Assembly: GCA_010405405.1 (NCBI GenBank)
Contig: MU004237.1
Location: 600,014 to 664,013, forward strand
Direction: 5' to 3'
Length of the DNA stretch: 64,000 nucleotides
From: Microthyrium microscopicum
Lineage: Eukaryota > Ascomycota > Dothideomycetes > Microthyriales > Microthyriaceae
Positions 35,459 to 46,479 of the stretch are shown here, piece after piece. The notes under the pieces were generated by a model that saw only the letters and a list, made by a program, of their open reading frames with translations, was not told the origin of the DNA and made no database searches. Each line of letters begins with the position of its first letter. The stretch's first letter is position 1. A program made the translations under genes and the position numbers.

Positions 35459-37627
35459 CTATTTGTCGACGTTCAGAGATCGTATGCTTGTCCAGTAGTT
35501 TTGCACAAAGTCGCATCGATCCTTCGGAACAACATTGTTTGTGCCTATGACAAAAGTGTCATTGCCAGGTATCAGTACACCAGCAATATCCTGCCCCTGC
35601 AAATTCGAAGCTGGGACCTTGTTCCAAAGTACAGCCGGAACAGTTGTTAAGGACGATGTTTTGATGGAAAGAGTATTTGGATCTCCTTTGACCACGAAGG
35701 ATGCAAAGTATGATTGAAAGGTTCTCGCAAACGCTCCAAAGCTAATAGGCAGTGGGACAGCTCCACTGCCAACTCTCAAGTCTGCGCGAAGATATAAACC
35801 GAGAATATCTGAGCCATGCCATCCACCAAACGGAGTCCACATGTAACTCCAGGCCTTGCTGGGATATGCCTGAGCGATAAATCTAGTGTTACAAGCAAAA
35901 GCAACGTCTTGAATGAAGTCCATCGTCCTGGCCGTCTCGTTTTTGTACTTCGCCGCGGGATTATCTGGATTTGCTGGCGGCCAGTATTGGTTGATGCCTT
36001 CGAGAAGCCCGGATTTCTTTACAATGCCAGGTTCAACTATGGCATTGATGAACGTGTCGAATTCTTTGTCCGTTCGGAGATGACCATCCACAAAGATATA
36101 CCCTTCATGTTCAGTGTTTGATACAATCAAAGACTCCAATGGCACTACATGCCCCTGTAGCAGTTCTGCCGCAGCATATTGTTGGATCCAGCGGCCGTCA
36201 CTAGATGGGCCAACAGAGAAGGTGCCTTGAGGCGTGTTGTCCTGAAGCTGCTGATTGACTGCGTTCAGTTTGCTCGTAGGAACGGTCCTCAGACAAGCTA
36301 TCCCTTTGCCTTTGCAACCTGCTAGTTCTGTGACATTCTGAAAAGTCTTTTCCAGATTTCCGTTCTTTCGTCTATCGCCCATAGGTTGAAACGCAGGTGA
36401 CATGACAATTGCACGTTTAAACAACGGGTCTTGTTTACCACCGAACGCTATCAAGTGATGAAGAATGCTTGATGCCTACGAAATGTCAATGAACTGTCTA
36501 TTAAAGACAAATAATGTGTCCTTACTCCCGCTGATTCTCCGGCAACAGTAACTTGGGACTTGTCACCTCCAAAAAAATGAATATATTTCTGAATCCATTC
36601 GAGTGCGAATCTTTGCTAAGAACTTGTCAGCCTGAAGTTATTGTGTAATTGGCACTATTAGACATCATCGTTTATAAGCTGAGATCCAACTCCCTACCAT
36701 AGGATAGTGACTTTATGGACTAATTGATGAACCAGGAGATTTCAACGGCTAAACTTACATCCCATAGTCCTGCGTTTGGGGTAACTGTTGGATCATTTTC
36801 CATTGTATGCCCAGCAAGCCATCCGTAGACTCCTAGGCGATAGTTAAAAGCGCACCAAATCATATCACCTTTTGCAAGGTCAATGAGCTGACTACCTCCA
36901 TAAACACCGCCCAGGAAGTCTTTAGATCCAAGTACTATATCGCCAATGTAAGTCAAAAAGCCTAAACTTCACCTGTAGTTAGACTTACGATACTAAGTTT
37001 GTTAGTTGCTAGGGATTTGAACATATCAGAGGAGGTAAACTCACGGCTCCCCCATAAATCCAGTTGAAGACCGGGACCTTGGGTCCGGTAGGATTCCTAA
37101 GAATCTTTCCAGGGACATAAACATCGGCAAACAAGCAATCCTCACTTGATGTGGTCAAGACTGGCCATAAAGCTGATCCAATGCCTCCAATTATTCCATC
37201 TAAACACGATGCCCAAACCTCCTCATTATAGCCACCAAGAAAGTTGAGTCCACGCTTTGGCAGAATCTGAGGACATGAAAAGCCCTCAGTACCGTTCTGA
37301 ATACCGCCTATAGCAGATGGTGGCTGAGGCTTGCCAAAACGCAGTGGACCGACTGGTGGTGCTGCGAAACGAATGTTTGTGAAGACATAGACCTGGGCTG
37401 TGTTAATTGCTGGCCTCTGGAAGGAGAGTTTGAATAGGACTAACATCTCGTCCAGAGTCGTATGAGCTAGCTCTGAAAGTCCCGTATGGCAATGTTATTG
37501 TGGGAAGTTCTGCACCAGAGCCCCATTTGACTCCCAGGTCACTCCACTCCGCATTTAAAGGAAATGCTAAAGAGAGCGGCGATGCTAACCAATTTACGAC
37601 CAGGACCGAGAAGCTGAAGAAGTTCAT
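35459..37627 (-). CDS. Secreted type-B carboxylesterase with a 4-nt microexon
   Basis: Six exons (37445-37627, 37045-37392, 36989-36992, 36759-36934, 36526-36615, 35459-36475) give 605 aa. A signal peptide is present (FFSFSVLVVNWLASPLSLA). Landmarks are FAAPPVGPLRF, SEDCLFADVYVP, FNWIYGGAY, nucleophile elbow GESAG (Ser265), acid in SNTEHEGYIF and His in GGWHGSDI. No single intron can join the GGA codon region to LGSKD in frame. Two adjacent introns of 52 and 54 nt, with donors GTGAGT and GTAAGT and acceptors TTAG and ATAG, leave a 4-nt exon (TATC) that restores GGAYLLGSKD. The intron at 36616-36758 is longer (143 nt). It differs in exon pattern from the other esterase, so the two are not a recent duplicate. 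Confidence 0.82.
36989..36992 (-). other. Predicted 4-nt coding microexon of the esterase
   Basis: On the minus strand the context is CTTAG, then TATC, then GTAAGT. Each flanking intron is about 50 nt, normal for this genome, and has a branch-like CTAAC. Skipping it breaks the frame before the conserved LGSKD segment. Confidence 0.75.
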
Positions 37628-38071
37628 TTTACCTCAGCAATTGCCAGCTATTACATAAATGCCAATTGTCATCAAAAGGTAAAAAGCTCTAATGTAATCC
37701 GATTGAGCTGGGAACAAGTTTCTTAAACTAAATTTTGCCCGCCAGCGCTCGACCGAAGATAAATGTCTATTCAGCCTCAGCTTTAACAAGCATGTGTAAA
37801 GACAAGGTAGCTTTTGTGTTTAGGAACTGTCTTTCGGCCACGTGAAACCTGTGTATATTTAATTGATTGTACATTGAACCGCTCGTGCTTATAGGGGGCA
37901 AGGCGGCTGATAAATTTTACGCAGTTCTGAAACACATATTTGAATGTCTTTGAAAGGCATGAGCAATGAGTACGACTGTAAGACTACTCTAGTCTTATAG
38001 TCCCATGACACTTTGATTCGATTCTCATCTTAGTCTACAAAACCTTACTGAAATTCTGTAGTAGCAAAGTC
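37628..38071. other. Intergenic
   Basis: This is the upstream region of the second esterase. No feature beyond short AT-rich stretches is seen. Confidence 0.4.
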
Positions 38072-39599
38072 TTGCTCAGTGTTGTTGTTGGATCAAAGCA
38101 CTTCAGATGTTGTTGGGAGCGGAGCCGACCTAGGGCACTGGGCAGACCAGTAAGGATAGGAGATAAGGATAGATGCAAGGTCGAAGTGGACTGGAAATCG
38201 AGGGGAGCGGTACACCAGCCAGATCCTAAAATTCTTATCTTTGAAATCTTCACTTCTCCGTACTGAAACGAGGAATACGCACTGATTATTGTGAGTGCAA
38301 TAGCGAGAGTATTCTTTGCCATGCTTCAGCTTCGAAGTTTGTACGCATTCCAAGGTCCAGAGCGACTTCTGTACGCAGGATTTGCGTCAAGTACTAGCAT
38401 TGGTATATCTACCGACAATGGGGCGATCCATGTCCTGAACGCCGACTGCGAGCTGCTTTACGTTCGACAAGATGACCCAGATTTGGTTACAAGCCTCGAC
38501 AGCTTCGCCTTTGGGGAAGATCAGCTTGATGAAATGCTAGTGGTTAGTGGCAAAACATCGCTTACAATATGCAACAGTGCAACAGGGTGAATAATACAAC
38601 AATCAGGAGTTGCCGATCAAGAATACGACTAATATGCCCCAGGGCAATCTGCCATGAGTTCCCCGTAGATCATCAAAGTCACATTGGTAAGATCAAGGCT
38701 CTCCAGCTCGGTGAAAGTCAGTCCAAGGGTAGTGGTTCTATCGTTCTTGCCGTCGCGGGTTTGAAGGGTAACATCCATCTCTTGGACTTCGACAGTAGTG
38801 GGATGAAACTACGATGTACCCTCACTGGACATACGCAGGCTATTACGTGTTTATCGTTACATCCACACAATAGTCATCTCTTGGTCTCAAGTTCTTACGA
38901 CGGCTCGATACGAGTGTGGAGTATGGAGACTGGATCACAGACCTTGTTATGCGCGCTCAGAGACGACGAGAAGATGGTACGCACTTCAGTTGATAGTAAG
39001 GGACACACTCGGACCTTCATTGAAGGAGCGTCATCAATGTTAGCCACCTCCGACGGAAGATTGATTGCGGGAGGAGTTGGTGGATTGTTCGTGTGTGGGA
39101 CTTAGAGACTGGGTAAGGGATATTTATGTTTTCATTAGGCCGCTGACCGTTCCGCGTTAGTAAACTTCAGCACTCATGGCAGGCACATTTCGGCGGTCAC
39201 CGACTGGTTGGCCCGGTATTGAATAAGATCCTGCTCCATCCGTCCAAAGAAGCATTCATTACCACTGGTACCGATGGCAATGTGTGCTTGTGGAATCTAA
39301 AAACATACGAGCTCTTCCGAAGAATCAAAGCGTTTGAGCACAGCGTACTGCGCGAGACTGTAATCTGGCTCAATAATAAGCTGATTTGTGCTGGCAAAGA
39401 TGGGGCCCCTGAAAATTCTTGCGGTGACTTTATTCGAGTTGTAGTCTGGGATCTCGAGAAACTGAAGCTTGAAAAGCAGGAGATTGATTGCTGCAACGAT
39501 CTTGGTATAGCATGTAATTTTGTTCATTACATATTGGTGGTCGGCTCTCGAGTCATTTTGTTGGTAAACAGACGAGGAAAGATCAATGTTGAGGCTTGA
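38072..39599 (+). pseudogene. WD40-repeat gene, apparently decayed
   Basis: Two introns are clear: 38587-38642 (GTGAAT to CCCCAG) and 39113-39160 (GTAAGG to GTTAG). Spliced exons encode WD40 blades: AVAGLKGNIHLLDFD, TGHTQAITCLSLHP with YDGSIRVWSMET, and FITTGTDGNVCLWNLKTY. Near 39080 the frame breaks by one base: the expected blade end IVRVWDLETG is read in the next frame, directly followed by the in-frame intron. Upstream, open sequence from 38072 runs in the same frame but meets TGA at 38264-38266, before LIIVSAIARVFF. With the ATG at 38321 only the frameshift remains. It could be a pseudogene, an assembly error, or a polymorphic allele. The partial N-terminal style vaguely recalls EED-type WD40 proteins, unproven. 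Confidence 0.6.
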
Positions 39600-39694
39600 G
39601 AAGAGATCGATAAGGTCGATGGCCCTTCTCTATGAATACTTTGCGTATCATGAGTGTCCAGAACTATTCTGTTGCACCAGTGAAGTATTCGAGC

Positions 39695-42007
39695 TTAGAC
39701 TAAGGTGATATCCTCCAAGTCTTCTCCTGTCCACTTCTGTCCCTCCATCATCGCGTGAATAAAAGCTGGACCAACATGGGAGTAAGCCCCAGATGCCATG
39801 CGCCGTAGAATAAGTGGCATCGCTATTCCAGACCCGAGCATTACATGATCTCCAACGGCAATACTTCGAAATGCTGTTCCTAACAGCCCATCTGATGTCA
39901 CGAAGAGAACCCTTCCAAACAACTTGTCACAGATATCTCTATGGAAAGTTACTGATGTATTTTGAAGCCTTATGAGGTCTCGCCAGTGTAGCAGCTGCTC
40001 ATGAGTGTCAACCATCATAGAGTTTGCAGTGACTAGAGACTGAAACCAGTAATTGAACACATCAGACTCCTCTGGTGGCACACGAGACATGACTCGAGCA
40101 TAGAGAACCTCATGAACGGCACTGTGAATCGTGTCTGATTCTTTTTGCAGCCTCATTCGAAGTCTAATCGTAGTAAAAGCATCGAAGAAAGTTTGGGCAA
40201 CATCTTGTTCTGCGTCAAAAGGACTGGAACAATATAATACTGTGCCACGAAAACATCCACGTATAACTAGTCGCGAATTCTCCATCAATCTCCACACCGG
40301 CAAAGATTTAGATGTAGTTGCATGGCCATCCACACTGTAGACACAAGCAGGATCCAGCCAAGCTCTTGAGGGTGTGTGAGCTAAACTCCAATCTGGAGTC
40401 CAAGAAGTGGCGTTTAGCAGCCCAGGAAGACCAGCATCTAAAAGTAAGTTTAGTGACCCTCCCCAGTGCAAAAGGGCCAAGAACAGCTCTTGATAAACCA
40501 GTCCGACGGGCTTCTCATAGCTGACTAGTGCAATGCCGACCCCCAAATCTTTCAGTACGCCATACAGCCCATATGATTTATCTCTAGGATCTTTGCATTG
40601 ACGGGTACGGATGGCGCGCTGGATAGAGAGAAACATAGATAGGTCTATAGTCTTAGGTAGCTTTTTGTCTGGTGAGCCTGGTACCAACTGTAAGGGAGAC
40701 ATGAAATTGAAGAACATGATGCAAAACATTGCGACGAGGGACAAACTGGTGATAGGCCAAAAGATTTTGTCGACATGAGAATCCGAATTCGTAACAATGT
40801 AACTTGTGTCGAAAGTTCCATTCAGGTACAAAACTTCCACCTGACCTGTGTGGTGAAAACGATGAAATATACCTTTGTTTTCGGAATACAAGACCATGAT
40901 CGTGATAAGCGAACCCATGAGCAAAAGGAGGATCACAGTGTGCACTATTCGCAGAAGAGCTCTGACCATTTTGTTGGCAAGAGCCTGGTAATGGAAGAAT
41001 GAAATCCCCGGACGTCGGTTTGCGGATTCCGGATCCAGTTTTTGTCGCGGAGCTGGAATAAGGCGCCGAACCTGGCGGTTGTTCCAATGCGACTTTCGCT
41101 CGAAGTTCATCCAGAGCTGAATAATTGACATCCAGATATCGTATTGTGTAGGGGCTATTGCCTGTATTGTTTTGCTGTTGGCTGCATACCATTCCCAGGT
41201 TCCAAGCACAAGTCCTCGAATAAAATCGTTCCAGGTAACCATTTGCGTGCCACAGATTACTACTACATTACGCGCCAGGATGATCTCCTGTAAGGTCCAT
41301 ATACGTTCAGCCCAGTCGCATGATAGGAGCGTTTGAAAGTCTTCCGCCTGGAATCGCTTATCGAAGCGTCGACTTTGGATTTGATCTAAATAGTCCGTCA
41401 TAACGTATTTGTTGTTGCTCACAGCAAAGCACTTACCCTGAAGTACGCCAACTGGCGCCAGAAATGTCCAATACAGATCTTTGATGGAGAAACAAGCACT
41501 CTTCATTCGCCCGCTCATAGTCGGCGCTGATTTGAGTTCCATGTCTTCCAGACACCGAACAAACTTTGGTGTGTAGCGAATGCAGTCCATTGCTCTGTCG
41601 GTCTGAGCCGTCCCCTGTCCAAGCCAGAGGAACACGGTTTCTGCCCATGAATATATCTCTTCCATTAAAGGGATCTGGATAGCCTTTTCAGCATTGTCCG
41701 ACTGGTTGATAGAGACAGCATCGACCCATATCGTGAGATGGCCGTAGAGCCTCCTTAGGGAAATGAGAGCTTGGTAACAATTGACCGTGACGGCAATGTC
41801 ATACCCGGAGCAACTAATCGTCGGATCGCTGTCTGTTTGAGGACCCCAGACATATGATAAGGCTGTAAAGCGCGGGCAGTCCGCCAGTGAAATAACGCGA
41901 AGGGTTGCTCGGAGTGCTGCCTGAGGGGAAGAATCAGGGTGAATGTCAAGAACCCGAGTCATTCGGGCTGCATCCAGAGGAAACTGACGATACAGACTCG
42001 AGTTCAT
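39695..42007 (-). CDS. HET-domain protein with two internal membrane segments
   Basis: This is an uninterrupted 770-aa frame. The N-terminal HET domain (about 45-160) shows FTALSYVWG, then LTIWVDAVSINQSDNAEKAI and YSWAETVFLWLG, the core of fungal heterokaryon-incompatibility proteins that can trigger cell death (TIR-like fold). The domain ends WAERIWTLQEIILARNVVVI. Unusually, two hydrophobic spans follow, at about 349-375 (IVHTVILLLLMGSLITIMVL) and 414-435 (SLSLVAMFCIMFFNFM), separated by a short loop. The C-terminal part has the family-like DKSYGLYGVL and a late GDHVMLGSG segment. It is likely membrane-anchored. The partner or trigger is unknown. Confidence 0.85.
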   Translation of the reverse strand: MNSSLYRQFPLDAARMTRVLDIHPDSSPQAALRATLRVISLADCPRFTALSYVWGPQTDSDPTISCSGYDIAVTVNCYQALISLRRLYGHLTIWVDAVSINQSDNAEKAIQIPLMEEIYSWAETVFLWLGQGTAQTDRAMDCIRYTPKFVRCLEDMELKSAPTMSGRMKSACFSIKDLYWTFLAPVGVLQGKCFAVSNNKYVMTDYLDQIQSRRFDKRFQAEDFQTLLSCDWAERIWTLQEIILARNVVVICGTQMVTWNDFIRGLVLGTWEWYAANSKTIQAIAPTQYDIWMSIIQLWMNFERKSHWNNRQVRRLIPAPRQKLDPESANRRPGISFFHYQALANKMVRALLRIVHTVILLLLMGSLITIMVLYSENKGIFHRFHHTGQVEVLYLNGTFDTSYIVTNSDSHVDKIFWPITSLSLVAMFCIMFFNFMSPLQLVPGSPDKKLPKTIDLSMFLSIQRAIRTRQCKDPRDKSYGLYGVLKDLGVGIALVSYEKPVGLVYQELFLALLHWGGSLNLLLDAGLPGLLNATSWTPDWSLAHTPSRAWLDPACVYSVDGHATTSKSLPVWRLMENSRLVIRGCFRGTVLYCSSPFDAEQDVAQTFFDAFTTIRLRMRLQKESDTIHSAVHEVLYARVMSRVPPEESDVFNYWFQSLVTANSMMVDTHEQLLHWRDLIRLQNTSVTFHRDICDKLFGRVLFVTSDGLLGTAFRSIAVGDHVMLGSGIAMPLILRRMASGAYSHVGPAFIHAMMEGQKWTGEDLEDITLV

Positions 42008-42419
42008 GATGCTATGATAAAGATGTAGAATGTGAAGCGCTCCGGGGAATTGAGGCCGGTTTTGAGCGTCTCACAACGACACGTCGAACGAGCCTTGCTT
42101 TCCATGATCGTACTTCTGATCAGGCTGAGCTAACCAGATCCGGTGTAACTGAAGGCGTCGAAAGCAAGAATGAACCAATCAACGATGGTCAGCCACTTTG
42201 GCATAGCCCTACATCTCAAGGTCAGTTCTAAATTGGTACTCCAAAAAGATCGCCGGTAGAACTATGGGCCAATAATCTTCAGTGTCTTTGGAAGAAGATC
42301 TAGTAAGTACCTAATTTAGAGCCAAAAATAGATTAGGGAAGTCAAGATGGTGTATCTCTGGCAAGTCAATATGTAATATCGGTATCCTTGCTGCCGATCA
42401 ATCAACACCCTTGAAGCTT
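42008..42419. other. Intergenic, HET promoter side
   Basis: This is upstream sequence of the HET gene up to the MITE. No further feature is recognised. Confidence 0.4.
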
Positions 42420-42648
42420 TACAGTGTCATTGGGGTTGAGCGATCCCCCCCCCCAAAATTCTTGCTGAGAAAGTTCAGCCGTTGATTGGCTTATAAGCAA
42501 GCCACCAAGGCTCTATCAGGCTTAGTGAGTAGAAGTTTCGTTGTGGTCGAATCGCTTCTATCCAAGCTTTCATTTTGCACCAATTACATCGTAAGTTGGT
42601 GTTCTATATTTTTAGCGGGGGGGATCGCTCAACCCCAATGGCACTGTA
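42420..42648. mobile_element. TA-flanked MITE with C-run terminal inverted repeats (Tc1/mariner-like)
   Basis: The ends are inverted repeats of about 33 nt. The left begins TACAGTGTCATTGGGGTTGA and continues GCGAT plus a run of C. The right is its complement with one mismatch before the homopolymer. Both ends are flanked by TA, the target duplicated by Tc1/mariner elements. The 229-bp length and lack of a coding frame make it a non-autonomous MITE. No parent transposase is in the window. Confidence 0.8.
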
Positions 42649-42755
42649 TAAACTACTCCAGGGTAGCTTGTCAAGCTTGTATAAATGTAGCTCACCGCCC
42701 ACAATCGTCTCCAAAACCTTCCTCTCAACAAAAATATTCTTCATCCACGAGAGCC

Positions 42756-42761
42756 AAAAAA
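42756..42761 (-). terminator. Pol III T-run terminator of the 5S gene
   Basis: Directly after the 5S 3' end the minus strand has a run of T, the standard RNA polymerase III stop. Confidence 0.8.
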
Positions 42762-42880
42762 ACGTACAGCAGTAGGGATTCTCACGTGGTCACCCACCGC
42801 AATACTAATCTACCGGTTCGAAGCTTAAATAGGGCGGAGCGGACGGGACGCCTTGTATTCTTCGACCTATGGCCGTACGT
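42762..42880 (-). rRNA. 5S ribosomal RNA
   Basis: The minus strand reads as a 119-nt 5S gene. The 5' end ACGTACGGCCATAGG pairs with the 3' end GCTGTACGT. Internal control elements are recognisable (CCCGTCCGCTC, TTTAAGC, GGTAGATTAGTAT, GGTGGGTGACCAC, AATCCCT). Compared with the Neurospora type I remember, the arms differ but stem II still pairs (GGTCGAAG with CTTCGAACC), which suggests compensatory change and a working gene. A T-run follows. 5S genes are dispersed singly in many filamentous ascomycetes. Confidence 0.9.
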
Positions 42881-43139
42881 GAAGGACAATTGTAATCGAT
42901 CATTACATATAATTGTTGACTTCGATCGATCATCAACGGCGAAAATCGCGTTTATTCAAAAGCAAGCACTTCTTTTACAGTATCATCGCAGCTTGAATCT
43001 CAGAAGTAAACCCTCATGACCAAACTATTATCATTTCTATCTCGCCTGCATACCAATAAATTATCTTTATGCTCCAAGTCTCATGTACAGATCCACTTTC
43101 GTGTCGTTGTGCTATGTCCTTCTTCTCCTTGCTCCTTGA

Positions 43140-43394
43140 CTAAATGCCTCCTAACAATTTGCAAGCTTCGCAAGCGGACTGAACATCGATTGCCGGCATG
43201 ATTCTCGCGCATGCAGAGTCGATTGAACACGGTGTTTGTATGAGCGATGCCCCGGTACACATGACTCCCGAGTGAACAATTGCTTCGTGGTAGCAGGTAT
43301 ATCGATACCAGTAGTAGGTGCAGCGGGATGGATCGTCTTCAAGTAGTATCATAGTCTGGCGTTGCTTGTGGATGTCATTGCTGAAATTGGCCAT
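43140..43394 (-). CDS. Possible small Cys-rich protein
   Basis: This is a frame of 84 aa starting MANFSNDIHKQRQ. It has seven Cys in the second half, spaced SRC, YTC, VMC, TPC, SAC, SAC and EAC. There is no signal peptide at this start. The Cys/His layout resembles small uncharacterised fungal proteins with a YxCxH...C...C pattern (YTCYHE), perhaps zinc-binding. No splice or neighbour evidence supports it, so it may be fortuitous. Confidence 0.35.
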   Translation of the reverse strand: MANFSNDIHKQRQTMILLEDDPSRCTYYWYRYTCYHEAIVHSGVMCTGASLIQTPCSIDSACARIMPAIDVQSACEACKLLGGI

Positions 43395-44863
43395 TGGTCG
43401 GTGGAGAATGGCAGATATAAGATATTCAAATAAAAATGGTATTGATAGAGATTGGATAGTGTATACACTAATTTGATAGATTTGCAAAGGAATGTGAGAT
43501 TGTACGGACCGAAGTCATGGCTTGTCGATTGGTGCGGTGGTGCTCATTGCGCTGGTTATATCGCATGTCTTTGGGGATCCCATTCTCACGATCTTTGGAT
43601 CTGGCGTTCAACCTTTCCGTGTCAGCCGAATCAATAGTAGCACGCTATAGACAAAATACCAAGCACATTGAGACGTACGATATTTGTGTAATAACTCAGT
43701 TGTCGAGTCATGCCGATTGGCTTGTGTAGTAGACATATTGTTATGCAAACTATGGTTTGTACCATTGCAATTCAATATGTCATCGGTGAGAATTACCATG
43801 TTTGAAGCTGCTTGCCCACTGGTGAAAGCAGTGACAGGATAGACTGAACGGCTGATGCCGTTTTCTTTAACTTGGTGGCTAAGTGCTGGGCCGCGCTCCA
43901 AGCCCGGTACATCACAAAGCCTTTTTGTTTAGGAGAAGTTGCTCGGTTAGTGATGCAACTATTGTTAGTACCATCTTGATCCAAGAGTGTGGTCGTATCG
44001 GAAAACAAGTACAACCTTCATAACGTTTCTATGGATAAGATTTGTCCCGAAAGAGTGGTTCGTAGTTGCTGTCAAGTTTTGTTTCTAAGAGGATTGCGAT
44101 CATGGTCTGCCGCTCAAGCCTTGAGCGCTTCACTGTGTGATTATGAGCTCAGCGGTGGAACTAGATCTCCATTAAATACTATGGAGCGAGGAGACAATGT
44201 AATATGGCAACATTGAACCGGAAGCGTACTACCAGAAATCAGGCAGCCGGCTCAAAGAATATGGACTAACGCTCTACTTCCAGAATAGCATAGCAGATCA
44301 TGTATGTTTCTGGTAGCACTGTGTGGTAATCGTGAAATCTGTTACTGAACAGTAGTCAGAATCGCAGAAGTCCAGGGAGAGCGACGTACAATATGAGCAT
44401 GCGTATTGTTTGCGCCATGTGGTACAGGCGCCACTAATGCGGCCAGTATCATAACTTTAAGATAAATCAGTTAAGCTGCCTTGATAATGTTGATCAGACC
44501 ACCAGATTAGCTTCAATGCAGCTCAATCTGCCTTTATTTCTTTCACACAGCGGATACTACACTGAACATATAGCGTTTGTTGGGTTGTATTGAGTAGAAG
44601 AATATAAACCTCTTATGAAGGCAATCTCGTATTGTTATAAGCAGTTCATAACCACCAAATCACAATTATATCGGATTTTTGAACAAGACAACTAAAACCC
44701 AAACCGGAGTCAACATGACCATAGGAACGAATGATCGTCAAGTCGACTTGTTTGGATTGACAGGACATAAACCGCTCACCATTTACCAACATATGCTTAC
44801 TAACTTGGGCATACATCAACACAACTCATCTATTGCATTGCCCGCCAAATCTCTAGATCGAAG
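43395..44863. other. Intergenic, about 1.5 kb
   Basis: I find only short scattered frames without domains. No transposon ends, tRNA or tandem repeats were recognised. Confidence 0.4.
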
Positions 44864-45994
44864 TCACTTTCCCTCAAAGGCATAACTCAACGCCCACATA
44901 ACCATCGTATCACTCGCCGTCCCCATATGCCCACCCCCATCCGTACTCTCCCTCAAATCATGCTTCGTCAAATCATAACTCCCCCTCAACGCAAAACTAT
45001 CCCCCTTCTTCAACCCAATCGGCTCCGGACAAATACTCATCTCCGTAATAACTCCCGCCCCATTATACGTCGGCCTACTCGTACAGACATCTTTCCCATT
45101 CAGCGTCATAACCACCTCAGTGCCGCCCGCATGGATATGTCCTCTTGCCCAAACGATCGTCGCGTCTTCGGTGACGGTCATTGTTTTGCTGGTGGTGGTT
45201 GCGGCGCCAGATTTGGAGACTTTGGGCGTTCCTTGGACGGATTTCATTACGTGGCCGGCGTCTTTGCCGATTAGGCCGTCGAGGTATTCTAGTTCGAGGT
45301 CGAGGTAGACGCGGCGGGAGGTTTTGTTGTAGTTGACGAGATCGTATTGGATGCCGAGGGAGGGGGTGCGGAAGTGGAAACCGGAGTTGTATTTGCCGTC
45401 GGGGGTGGTGAAGATTGTTTCGGTGTCGCCGCTGTCTTCGCCGCGGTCGGTGAAGCTGATGATTTCAATCAATTGCCACTCGAACAATGTCATTCCAAAG
45501 AACTTACGCTTGTGTGGCAGAACCGGTTGCGCCGTCAGAGCTAATGGGCACTCTTGCTGCTTTGGAATTGTCGTATGCTAGCAGGTGGTGCACGTAGAAA
45601 CCGTTGGATGGTTTGGCGGGTGAGCCGTCTTCGTTGTGGAATGATATACGGGTTAGGAGAACGGTGCAGTTGGAGCAGAGACCAGTTTTGGATGTGAATG
45701 TTGTTGAACCACCTAGACCTTTGCGATCCATGGAGAAACCTCCACCAGGCTTCTTCTCCTGATCAATGTATTAGCACAATGTGATTATGGCTTGAAACAT
45801 TCGCGTTATGGACTCACATCCACACCAGGCATGAGCAACGGCCCATACGATAACATGACGCGCTTAGCATTATCTCGAAGTTTTGGCTTAAGCTCCTTCT
45901 TTGAAGCCAAAGGCAATGAACTTCCAGCACCACCAAACTGAGGCCTGCATTCAGCTATGGCGCTCAGTAACAATAAAGCAGCTTGGAGCTTCAT
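44864..45994 (-). CDS. Secreted SURNod19-like protein
   Basis: Exons 45818-45994, 45508-45758 and 44864-45455 give 339 aa. The ATG at 45994 opens a signal peptide (KLQAALLLLSAIAEC). An open extension to 46009 lacks an ATG. Landmarks of the stress up-regulated Nod19 family are LTRISFHNEDG, FYVHHLLAYD, TDRGEDSGDT, a membrane-free beta-rich core and WARGHIHAGGTEVVM with the conserved HIH, then a Cys pair region (GKDVCTSR and SICPEP). Such proteins are extracellular in fungi, often stress or surface linked. The biochemical activity is unknown. Introns are 59 and 52 nt with GTGAGT and GTAAGT donors. Confidence 0.8.
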
Positions 45995-46479
45995 TTTGAT
46001 AGCTGTCAATATTTACCGTGGAAAATGAGGGACATTGAAGTCAACGAGGCTATATTAATATATTTTGTACTGAATGGCGTCTAGACTTTACATAGATTAT
46101 AGGTAGAAATGAAAGGGATAAATAATATAACAGAGATTAATAGACGGAAGATATGGTACAAGAGAGCCCTCGTCTTGGTGGTAGGGAAGCATGTCCATGA
46201 TTGATACACAGTCCATGATATGTTTGATAACACCGAGATTTCGGAAATTAGATCGCTATACATATGTACATCAGCTTTCTTTGATAAGGCTTGAGAAGTG
46301 GAGTGCAATCGCAGTTTGTTGTCATTGATCGCTGATGGGGCAATACATGAAGAGAGTCATTCTAGAGCCTTTCTGGTCTTCTTTCGATGAGCTTGGACTC
46401 CTCCTGAAGGTTCAGTCTTACATAAGGATTCGGTGTGGTAGTTCGTTTAGAGTATCGAGAAATCTAGATGGACTTGATG
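45995..46479. other. Intergenic, SURNod19 promoter side
   Basis: This is upstream sequence of the SURNod19-like gene up to the left end of the nested MITE. It is AT-rich near 46060-46150. No gene or RNA is recognised. Confidence 0.4.

Noticed and set aside
21626-37627. The two carboxylesterases as a recent duplicate pair
   Set aside because: They differ in intron positions, nucleophile-elbow wording and length. They are distant family members.
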